From NCBI GenBank assembly GCA_029204225.1, contig CM055104.1:38992527-39056526 (forward strand): a stretch of 64,000 nt of DNA, given 5' to 3'. Below the pieces are notes generated by a model. The model made no database searches. It was not told the DNA's origin and was given only the letters and a program-made list of their open reading frames with translations. This DNA comes from Diphasiastrum complanatum (Eukaryota; Streptophyta; Lycopodiopsida; Lycopodiales; Lycopodiaceae). The position numbers and the translations under genes were made by a program. Below are positions 14,272-24,685 of this stretch, one piece after another (position 1 is the first letter of the stretch; each line of letters starts with the position of its first letter).

Positions 14272-15681
14272 TGTTGGAGGGTTTGCGGATCCCAAGGCAA
14301 CCCTAACCCTAATAAGTGAGAGGGATTTGGCACCCTGCTTGTGTAAGTCCAACCCGATGATCACATAGTTATATGATTGATTAGAAAGTCAATAAAAGGA
14401 CTTTAGGCCTTTTTGTGGGACTTTTAATGTCGCAAGGCCTAAATGTCAAGTTAGTGAATAAAGTTGGGTTTCCCTTCAATTTGGATGGTTCCCACTCTTT
14501 TTTAAATTTGAATAATTAGGGAGGCAGAAATGAAACAATAGGATTCAGAGGCCAAGGTCCTCCTCTCTACTATAAAAAGGGACCAACTCGAGTTCCTACA
14601 CATGTTCATTTCCTCATTTCAATAAAGCAGATTGGTTCTCTTCAGGAATGAATTGATGAACGTCTTTGCTCTCTATCACTTTTCCTCCATCTCTCATGCT
14701 TTCATTGGTTTTTGCTAATTGTTGGATCTGAATGTTATTGGGATTGTATGTTATTATACTTTTTATGAGAGAGAAAGGAAGAGAGAAAAAGGGTAAACTA
14801 TCTTTATTGTGGATGCGTAGTGTTAATGGATTGTAGGGTTAATGGATGTTAGAGTTAGATGTGAATGTTCCATTCATGCTGAAATCTGAACTGTGCTATT
14901 GCTCTCATGGGAACGAACCTACGCGTGACAACTAACTTCGTCTCTTTGATGCTAGATTGACTAGATCTTGGATTCAGGTTAGGATTGTAGTGGGTTTCGT
15001 TCCTAACCTGAATCCAAGATCTAGTCAATCTAGCATCAAAGAGACGAAGTTAGTTGTCACACGTAGGTTCATTCCCATGAGAGCGATAGTATAGTTCATA
15101 TTTCAACATGAATGGAGGATTCACATCTAGCTCTAACATCCATTAACCCTACGATCCATTAACACTACGCATCCACAATAAAAATAGCTTACCCTTTCTC
15201 TCTCTCCCTTTTTCTCTCATAAAAAGTATAATAACATACAATCCCAATAACGTTCAGATCCAACAATAAAGCATGAGAGATGGAGGAAAAGTGATAGAGA
15301 GCAAGGACATTCATCAATCCATTCTTGAAGAGAACCAATCTGCTTTATTGAAATGAGAAAATGAACATGTGTAGGAACTTGAGTTGGTCTCTTTTTATAG
15401 TAGAGAGGAGGACCCTGGCCTCTGAATCCTATTGGTCCATTTTTGCCTCCCTAATTTTTCAAATTTAAAAAAGAGTGGAAATCATCCAAATTGGAGAGAA
15501 ACCCAACTTTATTCACTAACTTGACATTTAGGCCCTGTGACATTAAAAGTCCTTTTATTGACTTTCTAATTAATCAAATAACTATGTGATCATCGGGTTG
15601 GACTTACACACGCAGGTGCCAAATCTCTCTCACCTATTAACTAGGGTTAAGATTGCCTTGGGATCCGCAAACCCTCCAACA
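14272..15681. mobile_element. Palindromic LTR-derived element with 5-bp target duplication
   Basis: Two about 700-bp inverted arms meet at 14985-15030 around a 16-base loop (GGATTCAGGTTAGGA ... TCCTAACCTGAATCC). Each arm is an LTR read from its TGTTGGAGG end inward. It carries a TATA box (CTACTATAAAAAGGGACC near 14570), an AATAAAGCAG signal and a CT/GA-rich stretch, and lacks coding capacity. The whole unit starts TGTTGG and ends CCAACA. It is flanked by identical CAATT pentamers (14267-14271 and 15682-15686), the duplication size made by LTR integrases. Arms differ by scattered substitutions and small gaps (for example TTAGGCCTTTTTGTGGGAC only in the left arm). Single copies of the same LTR lie at 2850 and, inverted, at 22790-23278. 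Confidence 0.88.
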
Positions 15682-15794
15682 CAATTGTAAATATTTATGA
15701 AAAAGAGCTCCCTCAAATTGAATTTAGCATTTAGAAAATTCTTACGTAAGATATAGATCTTGGCAAGTGTCATTTCTCAAGTTCCATGAATGAC

Positions 15795-16776
<982 letters not shown>

Positions 16777-17155
16777 TTGCTAGTGAGACATTCAATCTTT
16801 ATCAACAAAAAATCCTCAACAACAAACACAAATATGTCTATGAATATAAGCTTCTATTTGTTCAAAATGGTCATTTTGAAGAATTTCCAAAACTCTTTAC
16901 CTAATTGTTATTGTGGCAGTGAAAACAAAAAAGAATTTGTTTTTATATCTTTCTTAGTTATTATATTAAGGAAGATTTTCAGGATGGTGCATCTTGGGTT
17001 CTTGATGGTGGGTCACACATGAAGATGTTGATGCAATGTAGAGTATTAGAGAAGCTAAGAACAACTTGTGCATTCACTTTTTTTCACGAACTTTGTATGA
17101 TACTTGATGCAAGAAGTACCTTCAAAGGTTTTTCTAAATCTTGTTTATGTGATGT
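16777..17155 (+). pseudogene. DUF7869-like (transposase-like) fragment 1
   Basis: The frame reads SLPNCYCGSENKKEFVFI, then ILRKIFRMVHLGFLMVGHT, then after a one-base frame change at about 17020 EDVDAM, and then VLEKLRTTCAFTFFHEL. This matches the family pattern LPxxLxxQxDNxxxENKNxxV...vxxGFLxVGHTHEDvDxxF, which I know from uncharacterised plant, protist and invertebrate proteins containing a domain named DUF7869, thought to resemble an RNase H-fold transposase core. The conserved QxDN aspartate is missing here (NCYCGSENK). The fragment ends where an antisense copia piece begins near 17156. A second, different copy lies at 63525. Confidence 0.65.
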
Positions 17156-18195
17156 AGGAGTAAATCTGTGTGGATTAAATCCAGGATGTTCTTTGCTCTT
17201 GCAACACTCCCTTTATTGAACTTATCTCGATGCTGCTTCCCATATATACAAGATTCGCACATCAATTTCAAGTGATCTTCTATGGTAGGCAGTCCTGTTA
17301 CCATCTCCAATTTTCTCATCAAACTGAGGCTTCCCAAGTTCAAGTGACCAAGCCTCTTGTGCCACAACTCATTTTCAAAGGAACGGATGATACAAGTCCA
17401 TGTTGCCCCTTGATTGTAGCATTCAACCTGTACAATTTTGTATTGGGCTACCTGTCATGTGTCTTGTGGCTCCTGAGTCAATATACCAAGCTTGATCATC
17501 TTGATTAGATGACAATGCAGATATGAAGATGCTAGAGTCTTCAATCTCACCTTCATCGACAAGGTTATCTGCTTGTTTTGGTTTCCCCTTGTCTTGTTCA
17601 GCCAGGAATTTGCAACATTCACTCTTCCAATGGCCCTTTTTACCACAATGGAAGCACTTGCCTTTCTTCTTAGTTTTGCTGGAAGATCCCTCATCCTCCT
17701 GAGACTTGGCAAATTGCTGCTTAGACTTCTTCTTGCCCTTGCCCTTGTCTTGTTTTTGGCGTGTCGCAAGTGCCTGATCATCAGTATTTTGACGTCTAGC
17801 TTTCACCATTTCTCGTCGTTGCTCTTCCTGCATCAAGATTCATGTGAGCTCGTCAAAGGTTGGCAATCTTTTTCTTGATGCTATTCCGCTCACAAACATC
17901 TGATAGGATTCTACAATGCCGCATAATGCATTATGCACCAGCTCCACATCACGTATGCGCTCTCCAATAGAATGCAGTTCATCTCTCATTGTCTTGATTC
18001 TGGTCATGTACGTCTGAATGTGCTCTCCTTGCTCCATGCGGGCACTATTCAACTTTGACTTCAGAAACATAATTCTTGACGGATTTGACATCTCGAATTG
18101 CTCCTTTAGCACATCCCATGCCTGTCTGGGTGTAATAGCATCACAAATGTGGGTAATGATGTGATCCTTCACTGACAAGTTAATGAAGGTCAAAT
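17156..18195 (-). pseudogene. Copia gag/protease/pre-integrase fragment, family of 42856-47211
   Basis: Minus strand, from 18195 down: the second half of gag (INLSVKDHIITHICDAITP, MFLKSKLNSARMEQGEHIQT), a lysine-rich stretch, the zinc knuckle CFHCGKKGHWKSEC (17616-17657), and the protease start WYIDSGATRHMTG with an intact DSG. The protease body is then deleted, joining MTG to a stretch equivalent to TKLYQLNATIK. The pre-integrase LWHKRLGHLNLGSLSLM and IHTDL follow. Over the shared parts it is nearly identical in protein sequence to the element at 44076. It is truncated on both sides: at 18195 it meets a plus-strand copia piece of another family, and at 17156 the DUF7869-like relic. Confidence 0.9.
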
Positions 18196-19376
18196 CTACA
18201 TGCTCTCTACTTCTAAAGTAATTGATAGTAGAGATGTAGTTTTTCGTGAAGAAGAAAAGTCCAATCTTGGAGGGGCTGAATTCAAGCAACCTCAAAATCT
18301 ATCACCTTTTGTTATTGAAGACAATCAAGATATGGAGGAGTCGAGATTTGAAGATGGAAGTCCTCGGATTTTCACTCCTACAAAATCCATGAGGGAGAGA
18401 TCTGAGCCTAAGAGGCTCACTTATGATGACAAAGGAAAACAAGTGGATCTTGATTCCACTTATGCTTATTTTGTTTCTCATGAGGAGCCCAAAGATGTCC
18501 AAGAAGCCCTCAATACGAAGGAGTGGTATGAGGCCATGAAGATTGAATATGATGCCTTGATCACCAACCACACATGGGAGCTAGTGGATCCACCACCTAA
18601 CATGCATGTCATTGGATGCAAGTGGGTGTTCAAGATCAAGTACAATCATGATGGCTCCATCAACAAGTACAAGGCAAGATTATGTGCTAAAGGCTTTGCA
18701 CAAATATATGGCCTTGCTAGTTCAGGAAACCAAAGATGCATTGCAAGATCTAGGAGAGATCCATTACATTTTAGGCCTTGAAATTGATTTTCATGAAGAG
18801 TATGCTTTTATTTGTCAATCCAGATATGTCTTTTCTATGTTGAGAAAATTCAATATGCAAAAATGTAAAGGCATAGATACTCCCATAAAGCAGCATGTAA
18901 AAGATCCTATTAAAGGTGATGAAAGATCCTTCGAGGACATCACACTTTATAGGAGTCTTATAGGCTCTTTAGTTTGGCTTACTATCACTAGACCCGATTT
19001 GAGCTATTGTGTGCACAAATTGAGTCAATTTATGCAAGATCCCAAGATTCAAAATTGGAAGATGGCCAAGAGAGTTCTAAAATATGTATCTTCTACTCAA
19101 GATTATGGTTTATTGTACAAGAATGAAGATCTAACCATTGTTGGCTATTCACATTCCGATTTTGCAAGTGATAAAATGGATCAAAAGTCCATTAATGCAT
19201 ATATTATCTTTCTTGGAGGCAATCCTGTGTCTTGGCTTTCAAAGAAGCAAGATACCATATCTCTATCATCTTGTGAGGCCGAGTAAAAAGCAGTCACTAC
19301 AACAACTAAAGAGGTGCTTTGATCAAAAGGTTAATCATGGAGCTAAAGTGCATCAAAGAGGATGATCTTCCCTTGA
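18196..19376 (+). pseudogene. Copia RT/RNase H fragment with internal deletions, family of 28168-30859
   Basis: Starts mid-polyprotein in the integrase-RT hinge (STSKVIDSRDVV) and runs through the RT N-terminus (CKWVFKIKYNHDGSINKYKA, AKGFAQIYGL). A deletion of roughly 400 bases removes the RT palm, including the YVDD motif. A second deletion of about 18 bases follows, and the frame resumes with LGEIHYILGLEIDF, ITRPDLSYCVHKLSQFMQD and the RNase H motifs (HSDFASDKMDQKS, SWLSKKQDTISLSSCEAE). A TAA follows SCEAE and a frame change precedes the end at 19376. The intact-order counterpart on the minus strand at 28168-30859 shows what is missing. Not functional. Confidence 0.9.
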
Positions 19377-20363
19377 TCAAATGTGACAAGTCCAAAAATC
19401 ACCACAACTTGGCATGATTTTTTTAATATTGAAATCAAAAGGCATTTCCATCTCAATAAGGCTAACTACTTGCTTATGGATATAAGTGTCCACTTTGGAT
19501 GCTTCACTTATTCTCATAAGAAGTTTACAACTTGACTTTAAGATTGAAAACTTACAATTTTCATCTTTATGAATGAACACATCATTCATGATCTTCTTGA
19601 AACCAAAAGATCCTACATTATGAAGATATTTCCATTTTCTTGTCTTCATAACTAATGTAATCTTACAAGGAAAACATGCTTTGCTATACTTTTAGGCATC
19701 ACACTCAACTAGTATTGCCTTAAGCCACCTTTGAGATACAGAAATCCCTTCAAAACGAAATAGATCTTCATAAGTTGACATGAGAGCATAAATGAAACTA
19801 TTTTCATTTTGTGATTGATGCTCCTTATTCTTGATTGATTTCTCTTCCATCATAACAATAAGTTTGAACTTATCTAAAGTTCCAAGCAAAATACTTTCCA
19901 AGGACATAAAATAAATCCAAGTTACTTTAATGAAAGTGACATCTATCTTTGCATCTTGAACCAAACAATGCACTTCCAAATGAAAAATTTCAAAAGATTT
20001 GACATGTGTTATGATGGACTCTTGAAGACAAATCTTGCAAGTCCTTGTGAGACTCCAAGCCTTATTCAACCTTCCACAAAGGAAACACCTTTCCTTGGAC
20101 TTGTCCTTCTTGTATTTGCATTTTGAACTTGAAGCTCCATCCTTCACCTCGGCCCCCTTGCTTTGGTTCTCCTTGGATGGACTGGTCTTCTTTTTGTAGC
20201 ATCTTGAGAAAAAATATCCTCCCTTGCCGCAAAGGTTGCACTCACGATCCTTTCTTTCCTTCAATAGGATGCCACCTATTGATGCCATGTGAATAAAAAC
20301 CTGTGATATGATTCTACAAATGTAATTTGAGACTTTCAAGAGACTAGATTTGAACATCTTCAA
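19377..20363 (-). pseudogene. Retroelement gag-like ORF remnant with two zinc-knuckle-like motifs
   Basis: Minus-strand frame 20363-19692 (223 codons) and a second frame to 19377. It contains CNLCGKGGYFFSRC, a zinc knuckle in which the usual histidine is tyrosine, a lysine/serine-rich linker, and RCFLCGRLNK, a second half-knuckle without its last ligands. It lies downstream, on the same strand, of an LTR (22784-21965) and its PBS (21964-21951), so it is most likely that element's gag. The leader of about 1.6 kb is unusually long. The end at 19377 is where a plus-strand copia fragment was joined. The rest of the protein is unrecognised. Confidence 0.55.
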
Positions 20364-21950
20364 TAATCTAGAAGGATCTACAAAAGATCTAATTCACAAA
20401 CCTAAGAATCAATCTTCACAGTAATGACTAGTCACTTGGAAATTTTGCTTTGATCACTAAGACAAAAGCACACGATCTTTGAATCAAATCACTAAAGAAA
20501 TCAGATCCAATCTCCTATTGGACTCATCAAATACCAATGACTCTTTCTTTTGAAAGTTGAAATGGATATGAAAAAGATTTGACACCTAGATTTTCCTTTT
20601 CACTTGACTAGTTCTCTCAACACTTGAGATTCTTGAACAAAAGATGGGTTCTGTTTCAAATACATGAAAATAAAACTTAATCACTTCTTTTGGACTCACT
20701 CTTGACCCAAATAATCTCACACTTGAGATTTAGAATGAATTTGATTCGATTTGACAACAAACTATACCACCAATTTTTCACAAAGCTTAAAAAATTAGAC
20801 AACTAGATATTCACAAAGATCTCAACCATGCATGAATACTCAAATATGGACTCCTCCTCATTCTAGACATCCAATGGGATCTCAAATTGAAGCTCACACT
20901 CTCACAAAGAAATTTGAATAGAACTAATTTGAGTTTCATACATACTATGTCAATTTTTGCTCAATAATTTGATTCAATCATCCCTATTGGATTCCACCAA
21001 TTACTCTACCTCTTAAGACTTGGAATGAAATTCAAAATCAAAAGTGGTGATTTTTCTCAATAAGATATTGTGCTTCAAAGAGCTAATGCCACTTAAAAAG
21101 ATTTGATCACCTAGAAAGAGACAAACTCTCCACCAATAACAACACATAATGAGCTTCTAGATCTTTCCCTCTACAAAGGAAGGAACTCTTAGAAAATTGG
21201 ATCTCTCTCTACACATTTGCCATAGACACCTTAATGACTAATTTCAAACCTTACAATCACTCAAACAAATTGAGTAGGGTTGAGCAATGTGACTTGGATC
21301 TCAATCTCTTTTCTAGAACTCTCAATTGAAGCTAATTTATGTCAAATTCTACAAAAGATTTGCATAGATGCTCTATATGCACTAGAAACTCTCAAAGGTT
21401 TCACTTGGAGGACAGATCCAAAGACGTTTTCTAGCAAATTGATGCGTCTAAACTTGACCCTATCACTCTTGAACAAATCTAGAGTGATGGTACAATGGAT
21501 TTCAACCTCTCACCTTGCATATCACTCCTTAATCTATGATTTTTAGCAAAATATCTCTTAACTTCAACATACAAACAAAAAATCAGAGAAGATCAATTAA
21601 TGCACCTTTTTCAAGTTTCAATTTTAATTTTTTGGCTGATCTAATCCAAAAACTAATCAAGGGATTAGATTCACTATAGAAAATGTTTGATTTTGCACCA
21701 AAAATCACTCAAATTGGGTATGTGAGTCAAATTCTACAAATTTTTGAAATTTCTTAGTCAAAATCGGAGCTGTACAGCCTCACACATGTGAAAAGGGTTC
21801 CTACAGGCCACAACAAGTTCTGGTCCAAAAATTTTGAGAATATCTATCAAATCCAACTCGCTACCCAAAACTTGACTAGTTTCCAAAAAACTGCTAATTT
21901 TGGCTTTGATTTGGATTAACCCTATCAATTTCAACAAAACCTCTTGTACT
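20364..21950 (-). other. Long untranslated leader of the minus-strand LTR element
   Basis: AT-rich, without a minus-strand frame above 60 codons, between the PBS and the gag-like ORF. Short runs such as CACTTGA and TTTGATT recur. Whether this is a true leader or decayed gag cannot be told by eye. Confidence 0.4.
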
Positions 21951-21964
21951 AGGCTCTGATACCA
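21951..21964 (-). promoter_or_regulatory. Primer-binding site, tRNA-iMet (minus strand)
   Basis: On the minus strand TGGTATCAGAGCCT directly follows the LTR terminal CA (TTTTTCCACA). It fixes the element's orientation and the LTR inner boundary. Confidence 0.9.
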
Positions 21965-22784
21965 TGTGGAAAAAGTAAAAAAAGGACCAAGAGTGGATCC
22001 TAATCTGATCCTCAAGAGGGATTGGTTGTCAGATTACTTGATCTATCAATCTACTTCAGATTAAGATCAATCTAGATCAATTCTAGACACAAAATCCTAA
22101 CAAGAACAATCATTAATTGAAGGTAAGTGTACTTTATGGTTTCACACGTGTGAAACACTTTCTGAGTACGGAATCCAACCTGAAAATCAAGTACACATTG
22201 ATAGAACCTTAAAACAATCAAAACAAATGTAGAAAAATGGAGAGAATCACTCAAAATTGCTTCCAAAACCAAGATTGGTGTCTCACACTGATTATGGCCA
22301 AATGTGGCTCTATATATACAATAAGTGGGAGCTCGTGGTACTGATCATCCCTTTGATCCTACATGTGTGAAGGTGCTTTGACATATGATGATTCATCATG
22401 CAAAACTGACACTTGGACAAAACCTTCTATTTTGAGCACTTTGGTCTATATGGAGATCTACTTGAAAATCTTCTAGAAGTCAAAATTCATCTACTTCAGC
22501 TTATTCCACACATGTGAGCTGTTCTCTACACATGGGATATGACACCTAACCAAAATATTTGGCTCATGCAATCAATAGATTGATGCCATGTGTCATATAT
22601 CTAGAAAACTAGTTTTTGGCCATTTTAGCCACTAGAACTTGAATTAAATCATATGTACAACATATATGATTATGTTACATGACAAGTACACTAGTTTCAC
22701 ACATGGGAATAGGCTCCACACATGTGTGTTTATCTATATACAAGATTTTTGGCCTCTACCAAGCTTATTTTTGCATTTTTCACA
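21965..22784 (-). repeat. LTR A (820 bp), minus orientation
   Basis: Minus strand begins TGTGAAAAATGCAAAAATAAGC and ends TTTTTCCACA before the PBS. It is an inverted copy of LTR B at 23856-24685, collinear over the full length (shared AGCTTGGTAGAGGCC, GGCATCAATCTATTGATTGC, CTTATTGTATATATAGAGCC, CAACCAATCCCTCTTGAGG). The CTTATTGTATATATAGAGCC string is the likely TATA region. It carries several palindromic CACATGTG or CACGTG cores. Confidence 0.9.
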
Positions 22785-22789
22785 ATTAA

Positions 22790-23278
22790 TACTACACCCA
22801 CTAACACTAGATCCACAATGAAGATAGCTTACTCTTTCTCTCTCTCCCTTTCTCCCTCATAAAAAGTATAATAACATGCAATCCCAATAACAATCAGATC
22901 CAACAATTAGCAAAATCCAAATAAAGCATGAGAGATGGAGGAAAAGTGATAGAGAGCAAGGACATTCATCAATCCATTTCACAAGAGAACAAATCTGCTT
23001 TATTGACATGAAGAAATGAGCATGTGTAGGAACTCGAGTTGGTCTCTTTTTATAGTAGAGAGGATGACCCTGGCCTCTGAATCCTATTGGTCCATTTTTG
23101 CCTCCCTAATTATTCAAATTTAAAAAAGAGTGAGAACCATCCAAATTGGAGGGAAACCCAACTTTATTCACTAACTTGACATTTAGGCCCTGCGACATTA
23201 GAATTCTCGCAAAAAGGCCTAAAGTCCTTTTATTGACTTTCTAATTAATCAAATCTCTATGTGATCATTGGGTTTGAC
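22790..23278 (-). repeat. Inverted partial LTR of the palindrome family
   Basis: Plus-strand text matches the right arm of the palindrome (15160-15620) in the same order: CATAAAAAGTATAATAACAT, AGCATGAGAGATGGAGGAAA, ATTCATCAATCCATT, CTGCTTTATTGA, CTTTTTATAGTAGAGAGGA, AACCCAACTTTATTCACTAA. It retains the AGGCCTAAAG piece that the right arm lost. Both ends are truncated. Confidence 0.88.
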
Positions 23279-23855
23279 TAATCGGTTTTAATCTGCATCC
23301 ATTGTTTATCCAGTTCTGTGGATTTTTTCATGTATTTACACAGTCTGCAGAATTACACGGAGTTTACAACAGTGTCTCTTTTTTTGCCTATCAAAAATTT
23401 TGTTGAAAAATGCAGTGTCTCCTTTTTCGCATTTCTCGCTTGATAGAAATCTCGTGTAAAATCACAATGTCGCATTTTGTTGAGAAAGAGGGGTGTGAGA
23501 AATGAATATAGCTCAAAAAGAAACGAACGCCAAAATAAGCGAACTCAAAACTCGAAAAAAAAAATGAACTCGAATAGAAAGTGTTTGTGCACAGCGGAAT
23601 AAGTTATCTCACTCTTTCCTTAGACATGACTATGCCTATCAGACTCGAACAGAATATTAGTGATAGAAATCACGTTCGATCTGATTATGTAGCCAAACAT
23701 TAAGCATCTAAACATCAAAAAGATAATATGTCGTGAACTGATTATCATCTAGACTAAATATTAAAGGACACTTTGCTTCCGAATGCTATAAGAAGAAGAA
23801 TGCACAAGGGAATTAAGATCAAGGCAATCTTGCACAAGGGGAGGAGGAAGAGGAT
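23279..23855 (-). repeat. Mosaic of copia family 1 LTR pieces (minus)
   Basis: 23590-23775 is the reverse complement of 10150-10400 (GTGTTTGTGCACAGCGGAAT, AGACATGACTA, GTAGCCAAAC, GACTAAATATT). 23385-23440 resembles the reverse complement of 9480-9520 (CAGTGTCTCCTTTTTCGC). The order is not collinear with the intact LTR, so it is rearranged. Confidence 0.55.
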
Positions 23856-24685
23856 TGTGAAAAATGCAAAAATAAGCTTGGTAGAGGCCAAAAATCTTGT
23901 ATATAGATAAACACACATGTGTGGAGCCTGTTCCCACATGTGAAAATAGTGTACTTGTCATGTACCATAATCATATAGGTTGTAATATAATTTAATTCAA
24001 GTTCTAGTGGCTAAAAAGCCCAAAAACTAGTTTTCTAGATATATGACACATGGCATCAATCTATTGATTGCATGAGCCAAATATTTTGGTTAGGTGTCAT
24101 ATCCCATGTGTAGAGGACAGATCACATGTGTGGAATAAGCTGAAGTAGGCGAATTTTGAATTCTAGAAGATTTCCAAGTAGATCTCCATATAGAAGGAAA
24201 ATGGACCAAAACTGCTCAAAATAGAAGGTTTTGTCCAAGTGTCAGTTTTGCATGATGAATCATCATATGACAAAGCAACTTCACACATGTGGGATCAAAG
24301 GGATGATCAGTACCACGAGCTCCCACTTATTGTATATATAGAGCCACATTTGGCCATAATCAATGTGAGACACCAATCTTGGTTTTGGAAGCAATTTTGA
24401 GCGATTCTCTCCATTTGTCTACATTTGTTTTGATTATTTTGAGGTTCTATCAATGTGTACTTAATTTTCAGGTTGGAGTCCGTACTCAGACAATGTTTCA
24501 CATGTGTGAAACCATAAAGTACACTTACCTTCAATTCATGATTGTTCTTGTTAGGATTTTGTGTCTAGAATTGATCTAGATTGATCTTAATCTGAAGTAG
24601 ATTGATAGATCAAGTAATTTGACAACCAATCCCTCTTGAGGATCAAATTAGGATCCACTATTGGTCCATTTTGTACTTTTTGCAC
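23856..24685 (+). repeat. LTR B (830 bp), plus orientation
   Basis: Starts TGTGAAAAATGCAAAAATAAGC and ends CTTTTTGCACA; inverted partner of LTR A. The core promoter is probably TTATTGTATATATAGAGCC (24328-24346). Six near-identical palindromic boxes (CACATGTG at 23914, 23935, 24123, 24284 and 24499; CCATGTG at 24104) lie upstream of and around it. No PBS follows: the sequence passes straight into protease coding, so leader, PBS and gag have been lost. Confidence 0.88.
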
